NCBI GenBank assembly: GCA_036395835.1
Contig: DASWCW010000138.1
Span: 1-33,338, forward strand
Reading direction: 5' to 3'
Origin: AP-16 sp036395835
Lineage (GTDB): Bacteria > Pseudomonadota > Alphaproteobacteria > Rhizobiales > Xanthobacteraceae
DNA: 33,338 nucleotides
The translations under genes and the position numbers were made by a program. The notes under the pieces were generated by a model. It was not told the origin of the DNA and did no database searches. It saw only the letters and a program-made list of their open reading frames with translations. This document shows, piece by piece, positions 17,513 to 25,280 of the stretch (positions within the stretch are counted from its first letter, which is position 1; every line of letters begins with the position of its first letter).

Positions 17513-18775
17513 ATGATCGAGCCGATCATGTATGTGGGGCTCGGCTTTCTCGTCGCCAGCCTGGCCGCGCTTGTCATCATCCCGTTCGTCCATGCTCGCG
17601 CCGTGCGGCTGACCATGCGTCGGCTCGAGGCGGCCACGCCGCTGTCGATGGCGGAAATCCAGGCCGACAAGGATCAGTTGCGCGCCGAGTTCGCGATGTC
17701 GACGCGCCGGCTCGAAATGAGCGTCGATCAGCTCAAGACCAAGACCACCAGCCAGCTCGCGGAGCTCGGCAAGAAGACCGACACCATCAACCGCCTCAAG
17801 ATCGATCTCGGCGAAAAGACCGCCGCGATCTTCGCGCTCGAGGCGCGCGACAAGGCGCTCAAGGACCAGCTGCACGCCACCGAGGAGGAGCTTTCCGCCA
17901 AGACCGGCACGCTGCGGGAAGTCGAGCGCGTGCTGGCCGACAAGGAGGCCGAGCTCGCCCGCCTCACCGCCGAGCTCGAGGAAAGGTCCGTCGTCTTCGA
18001 CAGTCAAAGCGTGGAGACCGTGGCGCTGCGGACCCAGGTCGATGCGCTCAAAGGGCAGATCGTCGGCCTAAAGAAGGAGGTTCGCGCTACCGAGGATCGT
18101 CTCGCCCGCGAACGGCTCGATGCCGAAGCCGCGTCGCAGGAGCTCGCCGAGGAACGCGGGCAGGTCGACAAGCTCGGCCAGCGGGTCGGCCAATTGGAGC
18201 GCCAGCTTGCCGGTCAGGTCGCCGAGGCCGAGATCCTCAGCCGCCGTCTTGCCGATCTCGAAATGCGCCTTGCCGAGCAGAACCGCATGCTTGCGGAACG
18301 CGAGCACGAGCGCGACCAGTTTCGGCGCGACGCCGAAGCGGCGCGCAAGATCGAGGCGGAGCTGCGCCAGGAGCTCACCACCACGGATCGCCGGCATGGC
18401 GATGCGATTGAAGCGGTGAAGACCGAAAAGTCCCTGATCGAGACCCAGCTCGATCGCGCCCGCGAGGACCGCGCCAAGCTGCAGCGGGAGCTTTCTGCGA
18501 TGAAGCGCGAGGCGGAAGCCGCGTGGGCGGCCGAGCGGGTCGAGAACGCGCTGCTACGGGAGCGGATCAACGACGTCGCCGCCGAGGTCGTGCGGCTGAC
18601 CTCGGTGCTTGAAGGCTCCGGCTCGGCGATTGACGCGATTCTTGCCGAGGAAAGCGTGCGGCTCCAGGGCAACGGCGCGGGCAAGCCGCAATCCGCATCG
18701 GCCAGCGAAGAGGGCAAGGGCAGCCTCGCCGACCGTATCCGCGCGCTGCAGGCGCGCGCCTCGCGCGTCGCCTAA
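17513..18775 (+). CDS. Membrane-anchored coiled-coil protein, unknown function
   Basis: A 420-residue protein with one membrane segment at residues 5-27 (MYVGLGFLVASLAALVIIPF) and almost uninterrupted coiled coil from about 35 to 370, rich in E, A, R, L and K. A short tail carries SLADRIRALQARASR. No enzymatic motif is present. Similar proteins occur in Rhizobiales downstream of DUF1134 genes, but I know of no function. The layout, an inner-membrane anchor with a long rod, suggests a spacer or scaffold. It starts 95 bases after eipA on the same strand and may be co-transcribed with it. Confidence 0.85.
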   Translation: MIEPIMYVGLGFLVASLAALVIIPFVHARAVRLTMRRLEAATPLSMAEIQADKDQLRAEFAMSTRRLEMSVDQLKTKTTSQLAELGKKTDTINRLKIDLGEKTAAIFALEARDKALKDQLHATEEELSAKTGTLREVERVLADKEAELARLTAELEERSVVFDSQSVETVALRTQVDALKGQIVGLKKEVRATEDRLARERLDAEAASQELAEERGQVDKLGQRVGQLERQLAGQVAEAEILSRRLADLEMRLAEQNRMLAEREHERDQFRRDAEAARKIEAELRQELTTTDRRHGDAIEAVKTEKSLIETQLDRAREDRAKLQRELSAMKREAEAAWAAERVENALLRERINDVAAEVVRLTSVLEGSGSAIDAILAEESVRLQGNGAGKPQSASASEEGKGSLADRIRALQARASRVA

Positions 18776-19089
18776 ACTAGACGGGGTGATAAGGCGGAAG
18801 AACCCGCGATCGCGGCGCCCGATCGGGCTCTCGTGCGACCCATTTTGCCCAAACCGCGGGCTCGGTGGAGCAAAACCGGGCAGCTCGACGGCGAACCGGC
18901 ATGACCAGGTCGACTACCCGCAGGCCAGATTTTATCGTAGATTCAACTCCATAGCAGAGAGGGCCGCGGGCTGGCACGGCACTTGATATCATCGGTTTGC
19001 CTATATCTGTTTCGATCTCGGCGCCGGCGCGTTGAAGCGCGATTATGGCTGCGCATTGGCCGGGGAGGAGGAGCGAGAAGGATCGCACC
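18776..19089 (+). other. Gene-free leader region before cysG
   Basis: About 310 bases without a convincing gene between the coiled-coil protein and the short ORF before cysG. It includes a less GC-rich patch at about 18925-19015 that may hold the cysG promoter. I see no clear sigma-70 hexamer pair or known riboswitch fold. Confidence 0.45.
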
Positions 19090-19149
19090 ATGAACAGCAC
19101 CGTCGCGATCACGCGCCCGGCGGCGACTTGGGGCCGCCCGATACGATGA
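19090..19149 (+). CDS. 19-codon upstream ORF coupled to cysG
   Basis: ATG at 19090 with AAGGA about seven bases upstream encodes MNSTVAITRPAATWGRPIR and stops at 19147-19149, where its TGA overlaps the cysG ATG as ATGA. cysG itself has no ribosome-binding site of its own in front of 19146, so ribosomes finishing this ORF may start cysG. The peptide has no cysteine, so a cysteine-sensing attenuator like those before some sulfur genes is not supported. It could be a translational-coupling leader or a chance ORF. Confidence 0.45.
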   Translation: MNSTVAITRPAATWGRPIR

Positions 19150-20594
19150 CCCGGAGCCCGCATGAAGCGCCCACGCCGCGCATGGAGGCGCTCGCGCGGC
19201 TGCCGATTTTTCTTGCGCTCGAGGCCAAGCGCGCGGTCCTCGTCGGCGGCAGCGCGGCCGCGGCCTGGAAGGCGGAGCTGCTGTCGGCGGCCGGGGCTCG
19301 CGTCGATGTCTATGCGCAAGATCCTTGCGAGGAGCTTCTGGCAATCGCCGCGGAGGCGCCGCGAGGCTCGATCGCCATCCATGCGCGCGGATTCGAGCCT
19401 GCCGATCTCACCGGCGCCGCCATCGCCGTCGCCGCGCTCGAGGACGAGGCGCAGGCCGCGGCCTTTGCGGCGGCTGCGCGCAACGCCGGCGTGCCGGTCA
19501 ATGTCGTGGACAAGCCGGCGCTGTGCGACTTTGCCTTCGGCGCCATCGTCAATCGCTCTCCGCTGGTGATCGGCATTTCGACCGACGGCGCGGCACCGGT
19601 GTTCGGCCAAGCCATCCGGGCCAAACTGGAAGCCCTGATTCCGAGAGGCTTTTCGCGCTGGGCGGAGGCCGCGCGGACGTGGCGGCCGCGCATTCAATCG
19701 CTCGGACTGTCATTCCGGGCGCGGCGAGAGCTGTGGGAACGCTTCACGCAAGCCGCGCTCACGCGACCCAACGACGTTCCGGATCCTTCCGAGCTCGAAG
19801 CGCTGAGCGCGGATGCCCGCGCCGAGCCGGAACGAGCGGGCTCCGTCGTGCTGGTCGGCGCCGGCCCCGGTGATCCCGAGCTGTTGACGCTGCGGGCGGT
19901 ACGCGCGCTGCAATCGGCCGACGTAATCCTGATCGACGATCTCGTCGCGCCGGAGATTCTCGACTTCGCCCGTCGCGAAGCCAAGAAGATGCTCGTCGGC
20001 AAGACCGGCTATGGACCGTCCTGTCGTCAGGAGGAGATCAATCAATTGATGATCTTCCTCGCCCGAGCCGGCAGGCGCGTGGTGCGCCTCAAGAGCGGCG
20101 ATCCGATGGTGTTCGGGCGCGCGGGAGAGGAAATCGCCGCCTGCCGCGCGGCCGGTATTCCGGTCGAAGTGGTTCCGGGCATCACGGCCGCACAGGGCGC
20201 GGCCAGCCGGCTTGCCGTCTCGCTGACCCACCGCCGGCATTCGCGCCGGCTGCAATACGTCACCGGCCATCACGCCGACGGCGGGCCCTCGCCGCAGATC
20301 GATTGGGCCAGCGTTGCCGATCCGTTGACCACGACCGTGATCTATATGCCCAAGCGCACGCTTGCGGCCATCACCGCGTCGGCCCTCCAGCACGGCATCG
20401 ACCCGGCTACTCCCGCCGTGGCGGTTGCCGAGGCGACGCGCGCCGGCGAGATCGTGTTGCGCGGCAGCGTTGCGGATATTGCCGCGCGGCTCGAAGCGAT
20501 CTCTCCCGCGGGTCCGGTTCTGGTCATGATCGGGCGGGTGCTCGCGACCGCCGCGTCGGGCGAGGAACCGGTCGCGATTCCGGCCGCCGGCTGA
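19146..20594 (+). CDS. cysG: Siroheme synthase CysG (dehydrogenase/ferrochelatase plus methyltransferase)
   Basis: CysG makes siroheme, the cofactor of sulfite and nitrite reductases, from uroporphyrinogen III. The 482-residue protein has both halves. The N-terminal precorrin-2 dehydrogenase/ferrochelatase has KRAVLVGGSAAAAWKAELLS, VNVVDKPALCDF and RSPLVIGISTDGAAPVFGQA. The C-terminal SAM-dependent uroporphyrinogen III methyltransferase has VVLVGAGPGDPELLTLRAVR (from 234), VRLKSGDPMVFGRAGEE and VPGITAAQGAASRL. The ATG at 19146 overlaps the short upstream ORF; another possible start is M13. The sulfite/nitrite reductase genes usually near it are not in the window. Confidence 0.93.
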   Translation: MTRSPHEAPTPRMEALARLPIFLALEAKRAVLVGGSAAAAWKAELLSAAGARVDVYAQDPCEELLAIAAEAPRGSIAIHARGFEPADLTGAAIAVAALEDEAQAAAFAAAARNAGVPVNVVDKPALCDFAFGAIVNRSPLVIGISTDGAAPVFGQAIRAKLEALIPRGFSRWAEAARTWRPRIQSLGLSFRARRELWERFTQAALTRPNDVPDPSELEALSADARAEPERAGSVVLVGAGPGDPELLTLRAVRALQSADVILIDDLVAPEILDFARREAKKMLVGKTGYGPSCRQEEINQLMIFLARAGRRVVRLKSGDPMVFGRAGEEIAACRAAGIPVEVVPGITAAQGAASRLAVSLTHRRHSRRLQYVTGHHADGGPSPQIDWASVADPLTTTVIYMPKRTLAAITASALQHGIDPATPAVAVAEATRAGEIVLRGSVADIAARLEAISPAGPVLVMIGRVLATAASGEEPVAIPAAG

Positions 20595-20636
20595 CGACGG
20601 ATTGGGCAAAATCGCTTAACGAGCATCGCGCGCTGA

Positions 20637-21314
20637 TTACCGCTTGCCCGCCTGTGCCATGACCGCGTCGAGGAACCGCAACGTCCTGCCCCAGGCGATC
20701 GCCGCGCTTTCCGCATGGAAGCTCGCCCGCTCGTCGCAATAGAAGCCGTGCCCGGCGGGATACACGTGAATTTCGCAATCCGGCCGCTTGGCCCGGATCG
20801 CGTTCACATCGCTCATCGGGATGTGCTCGTCCTTTTCGCCGAAATGCATTTGCGTGGGACAGCGCGGTTTCTGGTCGGCGGACTTGGCGATCTGTCCGCC
20901 GTAAAAACACACGGCGGCGGCAAGCCCGTCGAGCTGCGTGGCGGCGAGATAGGCGACCGTGCCGCCCATGCAGAATCCCAAAATCGCGGCCGGTCGCGGC
21001 AGCGCCTCGACGGCGGCGGCGGTGTCGCGCACGAAGGCCGCCCAATCGACATCGGCCAGGAACTTGCGGGCCTGGGCGACCTCGTCCGGCGAGTAGCCCG
21101 ACTGGAAGTCGCGGGCGAATCGATCGAACAGCGCCGGCGCCACGGCGGTATACCCGAGCGCCGCAAGCCGGTCGCACACCGACCGGATGTGATGATTGAC
21201 GCCGAATATCTCCTGCACGACCACGATGCCGCCCCGCGGCGCTCCGTCCGGGTCGGCGCGGTAGGCGCCGAGACGATGCGCGTCCTTGGCGGTGAGCGAT
21301 AGCGGTTTACCCAT
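20637..21314 (-). CDS. Dienelactone hydrolase family protein
   Basis: A 225-residue alpha/beta hydrolase of the dienelactone hydrolase family. The nucleophile is C115 in GFCMGGTVAY, the acid is D162 in FGEKDEHIP, the histidine is H189 in PAGHGFYCDER, and the conserved glutamate is E36 in VVVQEIFGVN. A cysteine nucleophile in GxCxGG is typical of carboxymethylenebutenolidases, but family members act on many esters, so the substrate is unknown. There is no signal peptide, so it is cytoplasmic. No aromatic degradation genes are nearby. It converges with cysG and follows the lipoprotein gene after 90 bases. Confidence 0.88.
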   Translation of the reverse strand: MGKPLSLTAKDAHRLGAYRADPDGAPRGGIVVVQEIFGVNHHIRSVCDRLAALGYTAVAPALFDRFARDFQSGYSPDEVAQARKFLADVDWAAFVRDTAAAVEALPRPAAILGFCMGGTVAYLAATQLDGLAAAVCFYGGQIAKSADQKPRCPTQMHFGEKDEHIPMSDVNAIRAKRPDCEIHVYPAGHGFYCDERASFHAESAAIAWGRTLRFLDAVMAQAGKR

Positions 21315-21404
21315 GATGGACCTCGCAACCTATGGGAGGGACGGGCCGGAGCGATCATCCGGTCGCCGGCAGCTTCGGCAGCCGGCCGGGCGAGCGGACA
21401 TCCG

Positions 21405-21662
21405 TCAGGGACGGGCGTAGGGCGACCACACGCAGGAGAACCCGATGTAGTCTCCGTATTGCGCATGCACGCTGTTGATGCGGGCGTATTTGTGGAAGCG
21501 CGCGCACCGCTCCGAGGCGATGGCAAAGGCGGAGGCCTGGTTTTCCGGCGACCACGGAATGATGCCGCCGGTATCGTTGCTCTTGATCCCATGCACGCCG
21601 GCACAGGCCGTCAGCAGCAATCCCAGCCCGAGGATTGCCAAGAGGGAAGGCCCGCATTTCAT
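21405..21662 (-). CDS. Small lipoprotein, unknown function
   Basis: An 85-residue precursor starting MKCGPSLLAILGLGLLLTAC, with a lipobox LTAC and lipidated C20. The mature part is about 65 residues, with GGIIPWSPENQASAFAIASE and cysteines in SERCARFHKYARI and FSCVWSP that could form a disulfide. The longer frame upstream of 21662 is not protein-like. It is probably anchored in the outer or inner membrane. The function is not recognised. The dienelactone hydrolase gene follows on the same strand. Confidence 0.8.
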   Translation of the reverse strand: MKCGPSLLAILGLGLLLTACAGVHGIKSNDTGGIIPWSPENQASAFAIASERCARFHKYARINSVHAQYGDYIGFSCVWSPYARP

Positions 21663-21847
21663 GCCAAGGCTCCAGCCGCCGGTTGGTGGCCGGCAATGGT
21701 AGAGGCCGGGGCCGGGAATTAAAAGGTGCCTGGATAATCGTCGGCGCGGTTCGGAGCCGCCTATGACTATTCGGCCACACTCGCGCGGCGGCGACGGCTG
21801 GACGTCCGCCTTCCGCCGTCCTGTTCTGCGTCGTCTGAATCGCACGA

Positions 21848-21871
21848 CCGCCGCCCGTGGTCGGGCGGCGG
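21848..21871 (-). terminator. Strong hairpin after the DUF1328 gene
   Basis: CCGCCGCCCG, loop TGGT, CGGGCGGCGG: a perfect ten-base-pair stem starting about 25 bases past the stop of the small membrane protein gene read on the minus strand. No T-tract follows, so its efficiency as an intrinsic terminator is uncertain. Confidence 0.5.
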
Positions 21872-21896
21872 CCGGGCCGATCCCACGATCCGTTCT

Positions 21897-22070
21897 CTAC
21901 CAGCGAAGACTTCCGCGGGAGAGTCCGAATACCAGCGAGATCAGGAACAGGACCAACGCGACGAAGAACACGATCTTCGCCATCCCGACCGCCGCCCCGG
22001 CGATCCCGCCGAAGCCCAGCACGGCCGCGATCAGCGCGATGATCAGCAGAGTGACAACCAAGCCCAACAT
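21897..22070 (-). CDS. DUF1328-type small membrane protein
   Basis: A 57-residue protein, MLGLVVTLLIIALIAAVLGF then GGIAGAAVGMAKIVFFVALV and FLISLVFGLSRGSLRW. Two hydrophobic helices flank a glycine-rich turn with AGAA, the pattern of the DUF1328 (UPF0391) family. These very short proteins are widespread in proteobacteria and often associated with stress or stationary phase; function unknown. A strong AGGAGG box precedes the ATG at 22070. It is too short for many gene finders. It diverges from the 27-residue membrane peptide at 22417. Confidence 0.9.
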   Translation of the reverse strand: MLGLVVTLLIIALIAAVLGFGGIAGAAVGMAKIVFFVALVLFLISLVFGLSRGSLRW

Positions 22071-22358
22071 GGCCTGACCTCCTTAACGCCTCTTCCCGCC
22101 GTCAATTCCCGGCGGCCGAAAACGTTCCGGGAGGTCAGTCGAACCAAGAGCGGCGGCAACTGCCGACAAGCCGCCTGTTTGGCAGCGAATCCGGTCGCGC
22201 TCCTGATCGATGCTGCGAAGCAATATTTGGAAACTAACCGGCGAGAGGACCGATTCGCCGTGCCCCGGGGCCGGCTTTGGCTACAGGCACAACGCGGCCA
22301 AAGGTTCCCTTTGGCTCCTGATTACCGCGGCAGGAGCAAACATGCGACTTGGTCGCTT
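22071..22358. other. Divergent intergenic region
   Basis: The main part of a 346-base gap between two divergent tiny membrane-protein genes. No coding frame here is convincing. A GGAAT-N16-CGTT sequence on the minus strand (about 22085-22109) resembles an EcfG promoter but abuts the ribosome-binding site of the DUF1328 gene, so it is probably not one. Confidence 0.45.
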
Positions 22359-22384
22359 GGAACCGGGTCCGTCGGATCCGAGTT
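22359..22384 (+). promoter_or_regulatory. Weak EcfG-type promoter match
   Basis: GGAAC, 17 bases, AGTT: one base off the EcfG consensus CGTT element. It ends 32 bases before the ATG of the 27-residue peptide gene, which is a sensible distance. Confidence 0.35.
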
Positions 22385-22416
22385 GAGGTGTGACAACGCT
22401 TTCGAGGAGATCACTC

Positions 22417-22500
22417 ATGGGTCGCGCTTTGTTGCTGTGGATCATTGGCATCCCCATTCCCATAATTCTGCTGGTTTGGCTGCTCGGCGGCTTTCACTGA
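22417..22500 (+). CDS. 27-residue membrane micropeptide
   Basis: ATG at 22417, preceded by GAGGAG at a good distance, encodes a 27-residue peptide beginning MGRALLLWIIGIPIPIILLV and ending LLGGFH. It is essentially one membrane helix with an IPIP break. Very similar tiny proteins occur in Bradyrhizobium relatives, often several per genome; I know of no function. Because of its size it is easily missed. An EcfG-like promoter lies just upstream, which would make it a stress-induced membrane peptide. It may be a regulator of a larger membrane protein or a membrane-stress factor. Confidence 0.7.
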   Translation: MGRALLLWIIGIPIPIILLVWLLGGFH

Positions 22501-22626
22501 CCAGATGCGTAAAGCAACGATGAGGAGCGCGTGCCCTCATTGTTTGCAAGGCGGTCGAACGCCCTCGCTTCGCGCCGCCGTTGGTGTCGGCGCAAGCGCG
22601 CGCAACTTGGCTTGAGCTGCGAATCT

Positions 22627-22851
22627 TCAGGAGCGTGGGCCGTGCCGTCGCAGTGCTTCCAGCATTCTCGACAGCGGGGAGCGGCGCGTGCGTCGGGTTT
22701 TTCCGGTCGCTTCCAGCCGCCGCGACAGATCGGACAATTGCTGCGGCATGTCCTGCCGCAACACCGGCACATAGAGCAACGCCAGCTTCTCGCCGATCTT
22801 GGCCTGGATGTCCCGGCTCAGTCGGGCGTCCTTGTCGGATGTTGCGTTCAT
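22627..22851 (-). CDS. NepR-like anti-sigma factor protein
   Basis: A 74-residue protein. Residues 13-47, RDIQAKIGEKLALLYVPVLR then QDMPQQLSDLSRRLE, follow the NepR core pattern (IGxxLRxxY...VPxRFxxLLxxLD), in which two helices grip the sigma factor EcfG. The usual phyR and ecfG neighbours are missing, the proline is preceded by M instead of V, and a basic tail (KTRRTRRSPLSRMLEALRRH) follows. It may be an extra NepR paralogue that binds EcfG or PhyR, or a diverged relative with another partner. An exact EcfG-type promoter match lies upstream at 23018-23043 on the same strand. Confidence 0.55.
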   Translation of the reverse strand: MNATSDKDARLSRDIQAKIGEKLALLYVPVLRQDMPQQLSDLSRRLEATGKTRRTRRSPLSRMLEALRRHGPRS

Positions 22852-23017
22852 GGCTCACCCCGCTCGCCATCTGTAGCCTCGCCGTCGAGGCGCGACCGTT
22901 CCGTGCTGCCGAAGGAACGCATGAGCGGAAGACAGCCCCGGTCCGATGCTCGGTACGTGAACCGGGGCTGTGCCGTTCGCCAGGACCAGACTTGGAAAAC
23001 ACGAACTGGCGCTCAAC

Positions 23018-23043
23018 AACGTCGAAACGCCCGGCTGGGTTCC
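23018..23043 (-). promoter_or_regulatory. EcfG-type promoter match upstream of the NepR-like gene
   Basis: On the minus strand GGAAC, 17 bases and CGTT, an exact consensus match. No other gene lies between it and the NepR-like start at 22851, leaving a leader of about 155 bases. Confidence 0.55.
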
Positions 23044-23097
23044 AGCCGGGCCGCTCCGCGGCCAAGAGTGGGCGAAGAGCGCGCAGCGCGCGCGGGG

Positions 23098-23289
23098 TCA
23101 GGCGACCTGCTTCAGTCGCGTCATGGACAGCCAGGCGTCCTCCCTGGTCCAGACATGGTCCTGCCCGCAGATCGGGCATTGCGTGCGGCTCGGCACGTCC
23201 GGCAATTTCGCAAAGCTCGCCTCGTCCGTCTCGATGCCGGTATAAATCTCTCGACGGGTCTCAGGACAAACAATCATTACGGAAGCCAT
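23098..23289 (-). CDS. Small zinc-ribbon-like protein
   Basis: A 63-residue protein, MASVMIVCPETRREIYTGIE, with C8 and a second group C38-P-I-C41 followed by H45 (TQCPICGQDHVW). C8, C38 and C41 with H45 could hold one zinc ion. Short proteins with CPETxxxxxTGIE and CPxCGxxH are common in Bradyrhizobium relatives, with no known function. GAGGG precedes the ATG at 23289; the longer frame from 23319 has no such support. It is on the same strand as the NepR-like gene and upstream of its promoter. Confidence 0.7.
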   Translation of the reverse strand: MASVMIVCPETRREIYTGIETDEASFAKLPDVPSRTQCPICGQDHVWTREDAWLSMTRLKQVA

Positions 23290-23775
23290 TGCGACCCTCG
23301 CGCTTGATGTTTTTGTCACGTGGGCCCGTGGTAGAGGGGGAAATCGTCATTCGTGAGACGCTCGCACTCACATGTCGGTGAACGTGCGGCGCACAGACAG
23401 CCGGAAAAGCTTCGTTCAAGGCCCGCTGCCCTGACGAACGATCATTCCAAGCAAGGCTGCGGCCGTAGATGCGCGCACTCCGGTTTCGCGTTTGGCGCGG
23501 CCGAATGCCGCAGCCGGCACGGGCTCCAACGGGCGGCGCTGTCCAAATCGCCGTCAGAATCACGGAGCGCCGTCACGTCGCAGCAGCCTCGATCCTGGCC
23601 GCCGGTGTAAGCGCGGTCGGCATCGCCAAATCGAGGGTTCGCGCCGCCGACGTACCGCATGTTCCGGGATATCAACGCGCCTACCAGCCCGCCGTAAATC
23701 TGCCATGTTGCCATTGCCAAGCACTGCAGGCCTTCGGCATTTCTCAAAACCATGTTGCCAAACACCTTGCAAATC
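23290..23775. other. Stretch without a supported gene
   Basis: About 490 bases. Several frames are open on both strands but none has a ribosome-binding site together with protein-like composition. One minus-strand frame contains MATWQIYGGLVGALISRNMR before turning into low-quality sequence, so a decayed gene is possible but unproven. Confidence 0.4.
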
Positions 23776-23967
23776 ATGCTCCGTCCGGATTTCTGGCTCG
23801 CGGCCGGCTCCTATGGCGGCAGCGATCCGCTGCTTGGCTTGCTCGGGTCGATCGATCGGCTATGCGATCAATTCGCGACCGCGCTGCAAAGCGCCGAGCA
23901 TCATCATCTGTTTTTGCTCGCGGCTTTGATCGGCACGCTCACCCTGGTGTTTCCCACGCCTCGTTGA
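23776..23967 (+). CDS. Possible 63-residue membrane protein
   Basis: The frame MLRPDFWLAAGSYGGSDPLL continues through an amphipathic helix (GSIDRLCDQFATALQSAEHH) into one hydrophobic segment (LFLLAALIGTLTLVF) and ends after PTPR. The composition is protein-like, but neither this ATG nor the one at 23752 has a ribosome-binding site. The function is not recognised and the call is tentative. Confidence 0.33.
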   Translation: MLRPDFWLAAGSYGGSDPLLGLLGSIDRLCDQFATALQSAEHHHLFLLAALIGTLTLVFPTPR

Positions 23968-24313
23968 CGGCTGCTTGCTCGGATTGCTCCGCGGCCGGGC
24001 CTACGCGAGGGCCGGGGCGCAATCTCGATCCCGCTCCCTGGACCAATCCGCCACCGCCGTTTTGCGGAACGGAACTTCCGGGGTGCCGGCGCATTAGCAT
24101 GCGGTAAGGTGGCAGCCTCTGATGCCAATCGGTCAAACGGCGTCACGCGGTCTCCGTCAGCCAGTGCACGACGGCCTTCCGCCTGACCAGCGGCTCTCCG
24201 GAGTGCCGAAGCGCTGAGAAAACGGGGCCGGGCCTTCGGGTACCGGCCCTTTATCCAACGAGCGAGGGAAGCCGAATTCGTCATCAGAGGGGGCGGCGGG
24301 AATTGAGGCCCCA

Positions 24314-24691
24314 ATGGCGAAACCTCAGATCGTCCTGTTTCACGAAGCGCTCTATCGAATCGTGCGCGCGCGCGGCCTGGTCGGCGAGCGCGCCGAGAAG
24401 GCTCGCGCCGCAATCGGGTCATATGCGCGGATCCTCAAACGGGCGGCGGGATTCGGATCGGACGGAGCGAACGTCGACAAGGCAATGATCGAGGACGAGC
24501 TGACGCAACTCGAAAACAAGCTCAAGCAATGGAGGCTCGTCGGCTCCGAGACCGCGCTCGTATGCGATGCCGCCTTGGCCGTGGTGAGGCGAGAACGAGT
24601 GGAAAATCTCTGTGATCGCCGCATTACCGACATCCTGGCGCAGGTCGACGCGCCGCGAAGCGCGCAAAGCACGGGCCTGCTGGTGAAGTAA
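24314..24691 (+). CDS. Helical cytoplasmic protein, unknown function
   Basis: A 125-residue protein, MAKPQIVLFHEALYRIVRAR, rich in helix-forming residues, with ELTQLENKLKQWRLVGSETA and DAALAVVRRERVENLCDRRI. There is no signal peptide, membrane segment or known motif. A weak GAGG lies ahead of the ATG. A weaker EcfG-like element (GGAAC-N16-CATT, 24071-24095) lies about 220 bases upstream. I do not recognise the family. Confidence 0.62.
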   Translation: MAKPQIVLFHEALYRIVRARGLVGERAEKARAAIGSYARILKRAAGFGSDGANVDKAMIEDELTQLENKLKQWRLVGSETALVCDAALAVVRRERVENLCDRRITDILAQVDAPRSAQSTGLLVK

Positions 24692-24917
24692 CCAACGACG
24701 ACACACGACGGACAGATGGGCCGGGCGAGGCGACCCGCATTCCATTTCCCGGGGAGCTCCGATTGGCATGCTTGGGGCGGTCCAGCCGGAAACTGTCGGA
24801 TTAACCCTACGCTCCCGGCTTGCGCGGATCCTGATTGAATCGTTTCCTCGGTCCCGATACGCTCGCGCCTCTGGCATGGCTGATCCGGCGGGATCGGGAC
24901 AACATTGTTTCAAACCA

Positions 24918-25223
24918 ATGGATGAATCGAGCGACGAGCATCGCTGGCACGAGGCGCTCGAGCGGCTGGGGCCTGAAATCGTGCGCGCCAAGCCCGAAGC
25001 CGGATCCGGGGATTCGCGGGGCGAAGCTCCCGCGCGTCCCGCCGGCGAGACCGCGCCGCCGGAGCCCGTCGTCGATCCATCGTTGCACGGCGAAGATCCG
25101 GCCGGCGCGGCCGAGAGCTCGAGACTGCAATCGCTCCGCTATTGGGCAGCCGTGGCCGGCGCCGCCGGCTTGATCGCCGCCCTCACCGGTCTGCTCGCGC
25201 TTCTGCCGATGTCGATGCGCTGA
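24918..25223 (+). CDS. Small C-terminally membrane-anchored protein, unknown function
   Basis: A 101-residue protein: MDESSDEHRWHEALERLGPE, then a proline/glutamate-rich disordered middle, then one membrane segment close to the C-terminus (YWAAVAGAAGLIAALTGLLA) and the end LLPMSMR. This is a tail-anchored layout with most of the protein in the cytoplasm. The frame is open to 24768 and another ATG lies at 24876; no start has a good ribosome-binding site, so the N-terminus is uncertain. It converges with the membrane protein gene at 25281. Confidence 0.6.
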   Translation: MDESSDEHRWHEALERLGPEIVRAKPEAGSGDSRGEAPARPAGETAPPEPVVDPSLHGEDPAGAAESSRLQSLRYWAAVAGAAGLIAALTGLLALLPMSMR

Positions 25224-25280
25224 GCCTGCGTCGCGATCGCGGATCGAGACGCGAGGTCGACCGCATACGACGGCGCCTCA

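Noticed and set aside
18777..19697. A minus-strand open frame opposite the start of cysG
   Set aside because: It is antisense to the conserved CysG N-terminal domain, has no motif and no convincing ribosome-binding site.
22085..22109. GGAAT-N16-CGTT on the minus strand as an EcfG promoter for the DUF1328 gene
   Set aside because: The CGTT adjoins the ribosome-binding site, so the transcript would start within or after it.
23442..23777. A 111-residue minus-strand open frame containing MATWQIYGGLVGAL
   Set aside because: Only a short part looks protein-like; the rest resembles non-coding sequence. At most a decayed gene.
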